Shown here: positions 7,794-16,504 of the stretch, one piece after another | How positions within the stretch are numbered: position 1 is the stretch's first letter | Layout: each line of letters starts with the position of its first letter | IMG/VR virus record: IMGVR_UViG_3300035698_004138 | Location: 1-34,188 of that record | DNA: 34,188 bases | Direction: 5' to 3' (one strand) | Source: a virus | Notes under the pieces: generated by a model | Seen by the model: the letters and a program-made list of their open reading frames with translations, nothing else | Databases searched by the model: none | What the model was told of the DNA's origin: nothing | Translations under genes and position numbers: made by a program

Positions 7794-8396
7794 ATGAAAA
7801 AATATTTCAAAGTTTATTATGAGGCAGAAGAAAAAGACCAGGAGTTAGTGGATCTTTATACTGGGAACAAACTTAAAATTTTAATAAGTATTGATCCTGG
7901 TATTCATTCTGGTTTCGCCATATTTTTTTCACTAGACGATGGCGACTGGATTCTTTTTTCTTGCGGAACACTAAACTGTGGCGATGATGTAAAAATAAAA
8001 CATTACAGAATTGCAGAGTTTTATAACTATTGGTTTACAACAAATCAATATACAAAAGGAAATTACACCTTATGTATTGAGGATCAATTTAAGGGGTCGA
8101 ATTTTAAAACAGTTAAAAGTTTGATAGAGAATAAGACATTGTGGGTTGGTTCTTTTTTAGAGATGTTTGATGACACATTACCAAATAGTGATTGGCAATG
8201 TAGCGTTGAAACAATTTATCCGACATCGTGGCAAACAATTTTAGATAAAGAAGTAAAAACAACACACGAAAGAGCAATTGATTTTGCAAATAAAAAATAC
8301 AAATCTCTTGCGCTAGGAAAAAGGGATCATGATGTGGCCTGTGCTATTTGTATGGGCGTGTGCCAGATGGAGAAAACACAATTAGGTATTTGCTAA
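7794..8396 (+). CDS. RuvC-like Holliday junction resolvase
   Basis: 200 residues with an RNase H-fold RuvC arrangement: SIDPGIHSGFA supplies the first acidic residue (D34), CIEDQF supplies E96, and RDHDVACAI near 177-185 supplies the C-terminal acidic residues (D178, D180). The 24 residues before the core are unusual but short. Likely resolves or debranches recombination and replication intermediates before packaging, complementing the nuclease, Sak4 and SSB genes upstream. Starts one base after the previous stop. Confidence 0.82.
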   Translation: MKKYFKVYYEAEEKDQELVDLYTGNKLKILISIDPGIHSGFAIFFSLDDGDWILFSCGTLNCGDDVKIKHYRIAEFYNYWFTTNQYTKGNYTLCIEDQFKGSNFKTVKSLIENKTLWVGSFLEMFDDTLPNSDWQCSVETIYPTSWQTILDKEVKTTHERAIDFANKKYKSLALGKRDHDVACAICMGVCQMEKTQLGIC

Positions 8397-8668
8397 ACTG
8401 GTTAGTTTTGGTTTTATTCGGCACTTTTGCCTTGTCAACAGGTTTTTGGGTTGGTTATTACTATAACAATTCGGTAGCCTATAAAGATGCATTAACTAAA
8501 AGCAACAATGCATTGACGGTATGTTATTACTCTTTACAAACCTGTCTTGAACAAAGAGACTATGTAATAGCATTAGAAGAAGAAGTTATTACTCATTGTT
8601 CATATGAGCATTATGTTTTAGCAACACTATTTGAAAGCGAGACTGGCGATTATGCTTTGGCCGATTAG
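8390..8668 (+). CDS. Small single-pass membrane protein
   Basis: The frame encodes a hydrophobic segment (LLNWLVLVLFGTFALSTGFW) followed by a polar region with three cysteines and a heptad-like stretch (LEQRDYVIALEEEV): an N-terminal membrane anchor with a roughly 65-residue soluble tail. The start is uncertain: TTG 8390 overlaps the resolvase stop by 7 nt; GTG 8360 and TTG 8348 are in frame; the best-spaced Shine-Dalgarno (GGAG 8369-8372) points to an ATT at 8381. It could be a spanin- or holin-accessory-like protein, but nothing specific supports a lysis role. Confidence 0.6.
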   Translation: MLNWLVLVLFGTFALSTGFWVGYYYNNSVAYKDALTKSNNALTVCYYSLQTCLEQRDYVIALEEEVITHCSYEHYVLATLFESETGDYALAD

Positions 8669-8984
8669 GTTTGTGCTTGGTAAAAAACAAGTAAAACACG
8701 ATAAAAAATACTATAAATTTCTAAGCAGTATGCCATGTGTTATATGCGGTAAATCTTCCGGTGTTGAGCTACATCATGTGTTAAAGAAAAGCCATGGTGG
8801 AAACTGTTATAATTGTGTACCGCTGTGTAAATATCATCATGATTTCGCTCATGGTAAAGCAGATAATAATTCTTACATAAAAAAATATGGTCTTGAAAAC
8901 TACGAACAAGAAGAGGTGCAAAATAATTTAATTATGTTACAGGCTTCTTTGTATTATCTTGTGAGGTATTTTAGTGATGTTTAA
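8652..8984 (+). CDS. HNH-type nuclease (DUF968/Ref-like)
   Basis: 110 residues. Zinc-linked beta-beta-alpha-metal motif: CVIC (C29, C32), ELHHV (H41, H42), then VPLCKYHHDFAHG with C59, H62 and H63. This is the layout of phage HNH proteins related to DUF968 and Ref-type recombination nucleases. ATG 8652 starts within the previous gene (17-nt overlap); TTG 8631 is an alternative. It may nick or cut DNA in recombination; no self-splicing element surrounds it, so a free homing nuclease is less likely. Confidence 0.75.
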   Translation: MLWPIRFVLGKKQVKHDKKYYKFLSSMPCVICGKSSGVELHHVLKKSHGGNCYNCVPLCKYHHDFAHGKADNNSYIKKYGLENYEQEEVQNNLIMLQASLYYLVRYFSDV

Positions 8985-9555
8985 TGTTTTAGACCTTAAG
9001 GTGTGGTGGTATAAAGATTATTCAAACTTACCATCTTTAATATTATTGGTTGACTCGGCAGAAGAAGAGTTTGTTTGGGAAAAGAAAACTGAAGATGGTT
9101 TGTATTTTGGAGAAGAATCAAGTGGAAGGTTTTTTAAACATTTGTTTCACAGTGGAAAACCTAAACAACAGAATGGATATGGTGGAACATTGTTTAGCTT
9201 AAAAATGAAAGATGGGTCAAAGGGTGATTTACATGGTCCATGGTTTGGTAGCGTTTCTGATTATGGTGATTGTGGTTTTTTAAAAGAAGACTATATGGAC
9301 ATTGCAATAGCTGACAAGAGCAGTAAGTTTAATTCTCACTACCACGGATTTTGTATCAAGGTTGATTATGCAAAAGAGTTACTAGGAAAATTTGCACCAT
9401 CTCTTGAGGTTTATAAAGAAAAGAATTATATACAATGTCCTGTTTGGTCAATAAAAGAAAAAAACGGTTTTTCTAAAGCAGATATGGATAATTTTGTTTT
9501 ACCGAGTGTTGAAAATGGGAAACATGAGTTTGAGCCGGGAGAAAAAGATGTCTAA
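8977..9555 (+). CDS. Unknown phage protein, 192 aa
   Basis: Soluble alpha/beta protein, rich in aromatic residues and glycine in its middle third (GYGGTLFSLKMKDGSKGDLH). No motif or family recognised. It starts at ATG 8977 (or GTG 8974) after GAGG 8963-8966 and overlaps the HNH gene by 8 nt; its 3' end overlaps the next gene by 8 nt. Part of the small-gene operon of unknown roles. Confidence 0.7.
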   Translation: MFNVLDLKVWWYKDYSNLPSLILLVDSAEEEFVWEKKTEDGLYFGEESSGRFFKHLFHSGKPKQQNGYGGTLFSLKMKDGSKGDLHGPWFGSVSDYGDCGFLKEDYMDIAIADKSSKFNSHYHGFCIKVDYAKELLGKFAPSLEVYKEKNYIQCPVWSIKEKNGFSKADMDNFVLPSVENGKHEFEPGEKDV

Positions 9556-9850
9556 CAAGTGGGAAATAAAAGATTTTGGAGATCGAAAAGAACATAGAAA
9601 AAACATAAGTGACAATTTTGTTAAACTCGTTGTTGAACAGGATGGCTTGTTTTATTCTGTCATTTTTATTGAAGATCATATTAGTTTTGAATTTGATGGA
9701 TATGAAAACTTTAAGTATGGCAGGGGTGAAATATTGTTTACTAAGTTTCAAATGCAATTTGAGCAACCATTAAAAAGTCTTGATAGGGCAAAACGCGCCT
9801 GTTCTGAATTGATTGAAAGTATGCCGCTAAGGAAAATTGATGCAGAATGA
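9548..9850 (+). CDS. Unknown small protein, 100 aa
   Basis: ATG 9548 follows GGGAG (9537-9541). The product has a beta-rich middle (FYSVIFIEDHISFEFDG) and a helical C-terminus with a basic patch (DRAKRACSELIES). No family recognised. It overlaps both neighbours, consistent with translational coupling. Confidence 0.65.
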   Translation: MSNKWEIKDFGDRKEHRKNISDNFVKLVVEQDGLFYSVIFIEDHISFEFDGYENFKYGRGEILFTKFQMQFEQPLKSLDRAKRACSELIESMPLRKIDAE

Positions 9851-10013
9851 TTTTTTGAAAAAGAATTGTGAAACGTGTGATTATTTTGTTAAAACTTGTG
9901 ATGCTGAATCGCATATTGACATCTCTGCAATAACAGAAGAATACTATCATTTTTGGCAAGTTTCTTTTGCTAATGGTGGTTATGGGTGTCCGTTTTATAT
10001 GGAGAAAAAATAA
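9840..10013 (+). CDS. Small cysteine-containing protein, 57 aa
   Basis: ATG 9840 with AAGGA at 9829-9833, 6 nt upstream. Cysteines at C10, C13, C20 and C50 could form a zinc site (C-x2-C-x6-C...C). It overlaps the previous gene by 11 nt and shares a TAATG junction with the next. The good ribosome binding site and gap-free packing argue that it is real. Function unknown. Confidence 0.65.
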   Translation: MQNDFLKKNCETCDYFVKTCDAESHIDISAITEEYYHFWQVSFANGGYGCPFYMEKK

Positions 10014-10426
10014 TGACTGAAGAGAAAGTAGATTTTTATGAGTTTATGAAATTGCATAAACAACATGTAGAATCAACCAATTCTAATCTGTATAAATTGA
10101 CCGATGTTGTTAACAATTTTAAACTTCGTAAGTTTTTAGCCTACTGGGAAGACATTGAAATTGATAATTTTGACTTGCATAAACAAGATGTTGTATATAA
10201 CATAGATGATGTGGGTTATGAATATTATGTATCATTATTGTTTGGGGATGTTATTGTTGATGAAAAACTTGCTATTAATGATTTACAGTTGACATCAAGC
10301 GAATTTGATACATTTTATCGCTATAGTATTGTTCATGGTCTTATTTATCCAGATGGAACAATAAACGGCAAGGTTAAGGAATACTTAAATCTGTTGGTGA
10401 TGAAAGAATTGTTTACGGAAGATTAA
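10013..10426 (+). CDS. Unknown acidic protein, 137 aa
   Basis: ATG 10013 lies in a TAATG junction, with GGAG at 10001-10004. The product is acidic and mostly helical (VDFYEFMKLHKQHVEST near the start). No motif recognised. It sits three genes before the large terminase, just upstream of the possible small terminase, so it may belong to the packaging operon. Confidence 0.65.
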   Translation: MTEEKVDFYEFMKLHKQHVESTNSNLYKLTDVVNNFKLRKFLAYWEDIEIDNFDLHKQDVVYNIDDVGYEYYVSLLFGDVIVDEKLAINDLQLTSSEFDTFYRYSIVHGLIYPDGTINGKVKEYLNLLVMKELFTED

Positions 10427-10428
10427 AT

Positions 10429-11040
10429 ATGGATCAAACAAAAGCATACATTAAAGAATTACAGAAGTCATATAAAGACATAGAGCATAAATGTGATGTG
10501 ACAAGACAAGAATTAACTGGTAAGATTTTAACGCCAGAGGATTATTTTAAAATATTGGAAGTATACCTTGATAGACCATGCATAACTCATATTACGGATA
10601 ATTTTAAAATATCAAGAGACAGGGCTATTAAACTAATCAAACATGGAGATACAATTTATGGTGTTAAATTTCCAGCCCTAAATGAACATATGGGAAAGTT
10701 TGTTGACTACACAACAGATGTTATGATTAAAAAAAGGTCTAAAACTTACACCGAGGCCATGGGCGAGTGGGCACCAATTATTGATAACCTGAAAAAGAAA
10801 CTGTTAGATAGGGTTTCTGAGTTGCGAATAGACGAGATAGATGTTAAAAACATTGATCGTTATATTGAAAAAATATCAAAGATTGAATCTTTTGTTTATG
10901 GTGGGCCAACTGCCAGATTGGGCGTGACGCCAACAATTGAAGAAAAAGTAAAAGCTATTTCTGATAAAACTGGTGTTTCTTATGAGTACCTACTTAAGAG
11001 ATACACAGAAATATCAAGTGACTACAAAGGGGAAAAATAA
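10429..11040 (+). CDS. DNA-binding protein, candidate small terminase subunit
   Basis: 203 residues. An N-terminal helical region contains a helix-turn-helix-like stretch (ITDNFKISRDRAIKLIKHG, about 55-73), followed by long helices (about 95-155) suited to oligomerisation and a flexible C-terminus. Size, HTH plus helical core, and position two small genes before the large terminase match small terminase subunits, which are very divergent. Assignment is from architecture and context, not a family match. Confidence 0.5.
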   Translation: MDQTKAYIKELQKSYKDIEHKCDVTRQELTGKILTPEDYFKILEVYLDRPCITHITDNFKISRDRAIKLIKHGDTIYGVKFPALNEHMGKFVDYTTDVMIKKRSKTYTEAMGEWAPIIDNLKKKLLDRVSELRIDEIDVKNIDRYIEKISKIESFVYGGPTARLGVTPTIEEKVKAISDKTGVSYEYLLKRYTEISSDYKGEK

Positions 11041-11046
11041 ATACAG

Positions 11047-11223
11047 ATGAATAGAATTAACGTTAAGTGTTGCGACGATTGCGGTAATATTTATTATACT
11101 ATTGATACCACAATGATTGTTTGCAACAATTGCATAAGGGGATATTCTAGGTCGGAATTAAAAGAAAGATTAAGAAAGAAAAACGGAGCTAAAAATGAAC
11201 AAAAAGAAAAAAATGGACATTGA
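11047..11223 (+). CDS. Small zinc-ribbon protein, 58 aa
   Basis: ATG 11047 is preceded by AAAGGGGA (11026-11033), rather far at 13 nt. Cysteines C8/C9, C12, C26 and C29 form a compact zinc ribbon (CCDDC ... CNNC), followed by a basic helix (SELKERLRKKNG) that could contact nucleic acid. It overlaps the next gene by 29 nt, which is long, so either gene's boundaries could be off. Function unknown. Confidence 0.6.
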   Translation: MNRINVKCCDDCGNIYYTIDTTMIVCNNCIRGYSRSELKERLRKKNGAKNEQKEKNGH

Positions 11224-11416
11224 GTGTGGCGGCGCATATTTTTCTGTGGATGATTTAATTATGTCTCTTGTTGAGCAACTTAATACAAATCAAGCGCATG
11301 AATTCGTGGTTGAACTTGAGCGACAGTATGCCTCTGGTAAATTATTTAACTCTTTACATGGTTATTTTATAAGCGAGGAATATTTATTGGAAATGGAATA
11401 TGGAACTGACGGCTGA
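11195..11416 (+). CDS. Unknown small acidic protein, 73 aa
   Basis: ATG 11195 has GGAG at 11185-11188 with ideal spacing. After a KKKKM lead the product is acidic (SVDDLIMSLVEQL, then ELERQY). No family recognised. It ends 17 nt inside the large terminase gene, so it is probably co-translated with it. Confidence 0.6.
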   Translation: MNKKKKMDIECGGAYFSVDDLIMSLVEQLNTNQAHEFVVELERQYASGKLFNSLHGYFISEEYLLEMEYGTDG

Positions 11417-12944
11417 GGAAATATTAAAAGAAATTGAATTAGAGGCCATTGCTTTAGCAGAAACTAACAGTAGTATCAAGTTAGCAAACAGGTCTTTAAT
11501 GGATTTTGTTTTATACCACGATGAAGATTATCAAAATCTTTGGTTTCATGAGTTGATATCCAAAAGCCTAGATAGTATATTGGATGGTAAAATTAACAGA
11601 TTAATTATTAATATTCCACCACGTCACGGCAAGTCACATTTGGTGTCACGTTATTTTCCTGCTTATATTCTAGGTAAAAACCCAAACAAAAATATTATAT
11701 TAGCTAGCCACACAGATTCTTTTTCAAAGAAAATAAATAAAGATGTGCAAAGAATTATAGACAGTAAAAGATTTAAAAATGTTTTTCCAGAAACAAAATT
11801 GTTTGGATCAGATGGTTTTTCTCGCAAGGGCGGTACTTACACAAAGAACAAAAATGAATTAGAGGTGGTTGGTAAAACTGGCACATTTAGAAACGTTGGT
11901 GTTGGTGGTTCTATTACTGGCGAAGGTGGCGACATAATCATTGTTGATGATCCAATTAAATCTTGGGAAGACGCTATGTCGCCAACCATACGGGCGAAAA
12001 TTATTGATTGGTTTGACAACACTTTAATGACAAGACTTTCAGACATGAATGCATCTGCTATTATTATTGTTATGACCAGATGGCACGATGAAGACTTATC
12101 CGGTGTTTTGAGAAAAAGATTTCAACATGATCCAGAAAACAATGATGAATACAAATTAATTAAACTTGCTGCATTAAGGGGTAGTAAGGCCAATGATGAT
12201 TCTGACCCAAGAAGATATCAAGAATCGCTTTGGGAAAAAGACAAAAAAGGTAATTATAAATTTCCAAAACATAAATTATTAAAACTTAAAAACAGTCGCC
12301 CTAGAACTTATGCAAATTTATACGAACAGGAGCCAGTACCAGAAGGCGGCGAGTTATTTAAAGAATCTTGGTGGAAGTTTTATGATCGTGTTCCTTTGGA
12401 GTTTGAGGAAATTATTCAAACGTGGGATTTAAGTTTTGGTAGTCTAAGGTCCGATTCGTCCTATGTTTGCGGTCAGATTTGGGGAAGGTCCGGCGCAAAT
12501 CATTTTCTTTTAGATTTAATTAGAGAAAGAATGTCATATAAAGAAACGAAAGAAAATATGAAGTATTGGAACCAGAAGTGGAGCGTGGCGGTTCGCAAGC
12601 TTGTGGAAAACAAAGCGAATGGCCCGGCTGTTATTTCTGATTTACACAATTCAATTCCCGGTTTAATACCTATTGAGCCAAAGGGGTCTAAGTATTCAAG
12701 AGCTATTGTACCTGCTGAGGTTGTAGAATCTGGTAATATATTTTTACCAAAACCATCTCGCTTTCCGTGGTCTACAGAGTTTATTTTAGAGGCGAAAAGA
12801 TTCAGGGGATTAGACAATGAAAAAAACGATCAGGTTGATGCTTTTACTCAATACATTAATGATTACCTAAATAGAACAAGGCAGAACGCCTTGAGTGATG
12901 AAGATTTTTTTATGAACATAGATTCAATAACTGCGAGGTTCTAA
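11400..12944 (+). CDS. terL: Large terminase subunit
   Basis: 514 residues. The ATPase domain has Walker A PPRHGKS (73-79) and Walker B IIIVDD (179-184), and a coupling-motif region near TRWHDEDLSG. The C-terminal RNase H-like nuclease has TWDLSFG (about 341-347), an acidic/asparagine site at VENKANG, and DQVDAF near 477-482. It belongs to the phage terminase type with the psiM2 ORF9-like C-terminal domain. It pumps DNA into the prohead and cuts concatemers. Followed immediately by the portal gene. Packaging strategy (cos or pac) cannot be told from the sequence. Confidence 0.95.
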   Translation: MELTAEEILKEIELEAIALAETNSSIKLANRSLMDFVLYHDEDYQNLWFHELISKSLDSILDGKINRLIINIPPRHGKSHLVSRYFPAYILGKNPNKNIILASHTDSFSKKINKDVQRIIDSKRFKNVFPETKLFGSDGFSRKGGTYTKNKNELEVVGKTGTFRNVGVGGSITGEGGDIIIVDDPIKSWEDAMSPTIRAKIIDWFDNTLMTRLSDMNASAIIIVMTRWHDEDLSGVLRKRFQHDPENNDEYKLIKLAALRGSKANDDSDPRRYQESLWEKDKKGNYKFPKHKLLKLKNSRPRTYANLYEQEPVPEGGELFKESWWKFYDRVPLEFEEIIQTWDLSFGSLRSDSSYVCGQIWGRSGANHFLLDLIRERMSYKETKENMKYWNQKWSVAVRKLVENKANGPAVISDLHNSIPGLIPIEPKGSKYSRAIVPAEVVESGNIFLPKPSRFPWSTEFILEAKRFRGLDNEKNDQVDAFTQYINDYLNRTRQNALSDEDFFMNIDSITARF

Positions 12945-14282
12945 ATGCCAAAAACTTCTGGTGTTAAAGATAATAGTTTTTTTGTAGCCAAGGCGTCTTC
13001 TAATAGTTTTGACTCCGACTCTGATTCTTACAGTGACGAAGATTGGCAATCAATAGCTTCTTTAGCGGCGAAATATGCCAAATCTGTTGGTGTTGTAAAA
13101 AGCGTTGTTGATACGTGGGTTTCTTTTGCCCTTGGTAAAGATTTTCAATATACTATAAAAAAGGATAACAAGAAGCTAACAAAAGAAAAAATTAATGAAC
13201 TAAACAAACAGTATGGTATTAACAAGTTTGCACGAAACATGGTTAAACAGGGGCTTGTAAAAGGGAATACAACTGGCCTTTTCGATGGCACTACATTAAG
13301 GGTTGCGAATTCAACAAACGTTAAAGCTGTTCGTGATGGATATGATATTGTCACTCTCAATTATCAAAACGTAGACGAAAACGGTAACGCTGGCGATGTG
13401 GTTGTTTTAGATATGGAAACAAGCAAGCACATTAGATTTGATGCACAGGACTATGAAGAGAATGGGTTGTCTATTATTTATCCGGCGTTTGACAATATTA
13501 AAACAATGAAGGCTTATCAAGCTGCCGATAGGGAGATAGCTAGACAGTTTGAGACTCCATTTAGGTATATTCAGGTTGGCGGTTACTATGGCGACAAAGT
13601 TTATATGCCAAAACAATCTGATCTTGATAAATATAAAGAAAAAATTAACAAGATGAATCCGAAGGATGCGTTGATTGTACCCTTCCATTTTAAGGTTCAC
13701 ACCGAGGGTATTAGAGAGTCGGTTCCAGACACAGATAAAAAAATTCAAAGTTTGAGAAGTGATATTATTATTGACATGGGCATTGCTCAAAGTGTTGTCA
13801 CTGGCGAGGGCGCGAATAGAGCGACTGTAAAATCTGCCCTTGAGAAATTTGTTATTCAATTAACTCCTATTCAAGATATTGCAAGAGATATTTTAACATG
13901 GGCTTATTTTATTATTTTAAACAAGGTTGAAGGTTATGATTTAACAGAGGCAACCGTTCCAATTAAATTTGATTTTCCAGAAATTGATTTGTCTGATCGC
14001 GAAGAATACCAAAAGATTCTTATTGAGCTTTATGATCGTGCGCTAATATCAAAGAAGGCATTGCAAATTCGGTTTGATATTGAAGAAGATGAAGAAGAGA
14101 AAAAAAATCCAGATAAGGTTACATCTAATCCTGTGTTACTCGGAACCGATATTATCAATATGGTTTCTATGGGCATATTAACAGTAAAAGAAGCTAGAGA
14201 AATATTGGGTTTTAATGAAGACTTTGAAAAGGTTTTCGATGAATCGGAGGCGATAAAAACGAACCGAGAGTTATATAAATAA
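12945..14282 (+). CDS. Portal protein
   Basis: 445 residues, starting at the base after the terminase stop with GAGG at 12934-12937. Position between large terminase and the SPP1 gp7/Mu F-like minor head protein, length, alpha/beta wing-like centre and helical C-terminal third (including an acidic EEDEEEKK stretch near 383-390) fit a phage portal. The N-terminal SDSDSYSDEDW segment is acidic and probably disordered. It would form the dodecameric ring through which DNA enters the head. Overlaps the next gene by one base. Confidence 0.88.
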   Translation: MPKTSGVKDNSFFVAKASSNSFDSDSDSYSDEDWQSIASLAAKYAKSVGVVKSVVDTWVSFALGKDFQYTIKKDNKKLTKEKINELNKQYGINKFARNMVKQGLVKGNTTGLFDGTTLRVANSTNVKAVRDGYDIVTLNYQNVDENGNAGDVVVLDMETSKHIRFDAQDYEENGLSIIYPAFDNIKTMKAYQAADREIARQFETPFRYIQVGGYYGDKVYMPKQSDLDKYKEKINKMNPKDALIVPFHFKVHTEGIRESVPDTDKKIQSLRSDIIIDMGIAQSVVTGEGANRATVKSALEKFVIQLTPIQDIARDILTWAYFIILNKVEGYDLTEATVPIKFDFPEIDLSDREEYQKILIELYDRALISKKALQIRFDIEEDEEEKKNPDKVTSNPVLLGTDIINMVSMGILTVKEAREILGFNEDFEKVFDESEAIKTNRELYK

Positions 14283-15226
14283 TGTCAACATTGTATGATC
14301 CTAAAAAAAGCCAAGATGAAAACATAGGCATAGCCACAGAATTGTCTATGGGCCGAAGAAAAAAATGGGAAACAAAAAGAATTAACGAATTGCTTTCTGA
14401 CATGAAAGTAGCCAGGAAAAATATTACCAAAGAGATAAGTGAATTAAATTTAATATATCAAAAAAACGAATGGACTGGATTTAGAATATCAACACTTAAC
14501 GATTTGTATAAAAAAATAGACGATATATCTGACGAGTTAAAAACAAGCATGACGCTTAATGTGCTTCCTAGAAAAGAAGATGTGTTCAAACTAGGAGCAA
14601 TGCAGTCTGCAAGAGGATTACGTGCTGCTAATGAGCCAGACTTTAAGGGTCTTGGTGTGGGCGCAGTTAATGTTATTACCAATAAGCAATTTAGCTTAAT
14701 ACCAAAACAAGCCATTCAGTTTATGGCTAACTTTGATTTGCAATTACTAGGCAATGTTAGTGACATGTTAGCTAGCGACATTAAAAGCCAAATTAATATC
14801 GGAATTTTAAATGGTGTTTCTGTTGATGATATAACAAGGAACATCGGAAACATAATAACAAATCCAGATGATTTTAAAAAGGCTGGCAAAACAGTTTTTA
14901 AAACTGCAAGCGCCAGGATAAATAATATTGTAAGAACCGAAACAACACGGTCGATGAAGAACGGAAGTTTTTTAACATATCAAAAACTTGGCGTTCAAAA
15001 AGAGAAGTGGTATACCGCAGATGATGAAAGGGTTTGCTCTTTGTGTGGACCACTAGACAATAAAGTATTTGTTTTGGGCGCAGCACCGGGACCACCACGA
15101 CATCCTCTGTGTAGGTGTACTACAACTCCAGAAATTAAAAACAGAAAAGTAGACTCTTATATCGACAAGACAGAGTTAGAAAACTGGGAAAAAAACTTTT
15201 CAAAAAAGCTTGATTTTTCACTGTAA
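14282..15226 (+). CDS. Minor head protein (SPP1 gp7/Mu gpF-like)
   Basis: 314 residues. The C-terminal signature of this family is clear: KWYTADDERVCSLCGPLDNK followed by PPRHPLCRC and TTTPE, including paired cysteines and a histidine that could bind zinc. The N-terminal part is helical and basic. In SPP1 and Mu, members bind the portal and help head assembly or early DNA entry. Directly follows the portal, as is normal. A likely promoter lies inside its last codons, after which the head module is interrupted. Confidence 0.92.
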   Translation: MSTLYDPKKSQDENIGIATELSMGRRKKWETKRINELLSDMKVARKNITKEISELNLIYQKNEWTGFRISTLNDLYKKIDDISDELKTSMTLNVLPRKEDVFKLGAMQSARGLRAANEPDFKGLGVGAVNVITNKQFSLIPKQAIQFMANFDLQLLGNVSDMLASDIKSQINIGILNGVSVDDITRNIGNIITNPDDFKKAGKTVFKTASARINNIVRTETTRSMKNGSFLTYQKLGVQKEKWYTADDERVCSLCGPLDNKVFVLGAAPGPPRHPLCRCTTTPEIKNRKVDSYIDKTELENWEKNFSKKLDFSL

Positions 15227-15238
15227 ATTTGTTATCGT
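15210..15238 (+). promoter_or_regulatory. Candidate sigma70 promoter with extended -10
   Basis: TTGATT (15210-15215), a 17-nt spacer and TATCGT (15233-15238), with TGT directly upstream of the -10. The -10 is imperfect (4 of 6), but the arrangement copies the promoter at 6908-6936 and precedes the first gene of the accessory block at 15267. Confidence 0.5.
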
Positions 15239-15266
15239 AGTCTTTAGTTAATGGAGCTTTTAAAAC

Positions 15267-15380
15267 ATGACAGATTTTATAACAGATTTTTTTTGGTTTT
15301 TTGCACACAATAAACGCTTTTGGCTTTTGTTTATTAGTTTTATTTGTGTATGGGGTTTAATCAGGCTAGGGAGAACATAA
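15267..15380 (+). CDS. Very small single-pass membrane protein, 37 aa
   Basis: ATG 15267 after TGGAG (15252-15256). A short aromatic N-terminus (TDFITDFFWFFAHNKR) is followed by a hydrophobic segment (FWLLFISFICVWGLI) and a basic C-terminus (RLGRT). Probably one membrane helix. The stop overlaps the next ATG (TAATG). Candidates include a holin-like or host-membrane-interacting peptide, without direct support. Confidence 0.55.
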   Translation: MTDFITDFFWFFAHNKRFWLLFISFICVWGLIRLGRT

Positions 15381-15592
15381 TGGCTAAATGCAGATATATT
15401 GTGCGATTGGTTGAAGATAATAAAATTGTAAATGTTTTCAACTCTTATAAGGCAGCGTTTAATTTATTTTCTATAAAAAAATACCACAATAAATTCACTA
15501 ATATTAAAAGAAAAAAACAATTCCATCGTGTTTGGAATTTGAAATACATTATAGAGAAGGTTAAAAGCAAAGATTATTTCCTTAGATTTTAG
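15380..15592 (+). CDS. Unknown small basic protein, 70 aa
   Basis: ATG 15380 with GGGAG at 15369-15373, sharing a TAATG junction with the preceding membrane peptide; a longer frame from 15344 lacks a suitable start signal. Strongly basic (KKYHNKFTNIKRKKQF), compatible with nucleic-acid binding. No family recognised. Confidence 0.65.
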   Translation: MAKCRYIVRLVEDNKIVNVFNSYKAAFNLFSIKKYHNKFTNIKRKKQFHRVWNLKYIIEKVKSKDYFLRF

Positions 15593-15601
15593 TCGGTTGA
15601 A

Positions 15602-16027
15602 ATGAGCAGTTTTGATAAGTATAAAAGGTTTTTAGATGTTGCCTTAGAGGTTAGTCGCTATGGTGGCTTTTCCAAAAAGTATGTAGGTGCTGTTATTGTA
15701 TATAAAAACAAATTTATATCAAGTGGTGCAAACCGGATAAAGACACACCCTAGGCAAAAACTTGTTAGTGTTGATACTGAATATTTACATGCTGAAACTG
15801 ACGCTATTATATCGGCAATGAAAAAGAAAAAAGATCTTTCTGGATGTTATATTTTAGTTGCCAGAAAAACTAAAGATGGAAGTGTTACTATGGCCAAGCC
15901 TTGTTCTCATTGTTTAGGTTTAATTCATGAGGTTGGAATTAAAAAAGTAGTTTATACAGGATGGAATGGAAGGCTTTGCGAGATTGATTATAAGCATGAC
16001 AAGTTTAGCATGGAGAAAAAAGCATGA
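15602..16027 (+). CDS. Cytidine/deoxycytidylate deaminase-family protein
   Basis: 141 residues with the zinc-deaminase signature: HAE (63-65, E65 as the proton shuttle) and PCSHC (100-104). The Shine-Dalgarno is weak. dCMP deaminases (dCMP to dUMP) are common in phages, and ThyX, which uses dUMP, is encoded downstream, so dCMP deamination is the favoured role. Cytidine- or other base-deaminase activity is possible since the substrate loop is not diagnostic. Confidence 0.8.
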   Translation: MSSFDKYKRFLDVALEVSRYGGFSKKYVGAVIVYKNKFISSGANRIKTHPRQKLVSVDTEYLHAETDAIISAMKKKKDLSGCYILVARKTKDGSVTMAKPCSHCLGLIHEVGIKKVVYTGWNGRLCEIDYKHDKFSMEKKA

Positions 16028-16284
16028 AGATTGATTGTTACGATTCGGATATTTGTGATGGCGTGTGCATAAACTGTGGGCTAAATGATAATTACGAGGT
16101 ATCACCAGTGTTAGCAAGAGTTGTTGTTTCCTCAATGCACGAAGATTTTGTTTCTCTTCGGAATATTAACTATAGGGGCATAAAAAAAACACTAACAAAT
16201 GCTGGCTTTAAACCAGGAGATGAAATTGTTATTTTAAACAAGGAAATATACGAGTCTATTATTAAGGGGGCTTATAATAGATAA
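16024..16284 (+). CDS. Small cysteine-rich protein, 86 aa
   Basis: ATGA overlap with the deaminase gene; GGAG at 16012-16015. N-terminal cysteines C5, C11, C15 and C18 (CDGVCINC) suggest a metal site. The C-terminal half (KPGDEIVILNKEIYESII) reads like a small beta domain. No family recognised. Confidence 0.65.
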   Translation: MKIDCYDSDICDGVCINCGLNDNYEVSPVLARVVVSSMHEDFVSLRNINYRGIKKTLTNAGFKPGDEIVILNKEIYESIIKGAYNR

Positions 16285-16504
16285 TTTAGATTTACAAGAT
16301 ATTCATGCGGAATATACAGAAAAGATAATTGATTTTATTTGGAAAGACTTGAGTGATCGCAGAGGTTTTGAGTTTATGGATGACATTGAAACATATATGA
16401 AACTTGACATCCAAAATGAATGGCATGAGCAAATTGCCGAAGATTTAGAAAAATTAAACACAATAATTTTAGATGGAGGTTGTGGTTGTGACTGTAAAAA
16501 ATAA
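16277..16504 (+). CDS. Small acidic protein with possible AUA start
   Basis: An open frame of about 75 codons fills the gap before the tubulin-like gene but has no ATG, GTG or well-placed TTG near its 5' end. AAGGGGG (16264-16270) lies 6 nt before ATA at 16277, suggesting an unusual AUA start; the alternative is ATG 16376, giving a 42-residue product. The protein is helical and acidic and ends GGCGCDCKK. The last 17 nt overlap the next gene and contain its ribosome binding site, so that tail may be a by-product of the overlap. Confidence 0.45.
   Translation: MDNLDLQDIHAEYTEKIIDFIWKDLSDRRGFEFMDDIETYMKLDIQNEWHEQIAEDLEKLNTIILDGGCGCDCKK

Noticed and set aside
8652-8984. HNH gene as an intron- or intein-borne homing endonuclease
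   Set aside because: It overlaps its neighbours like an ordinary gene, and no interrupted gene or intron boundaries are visible.
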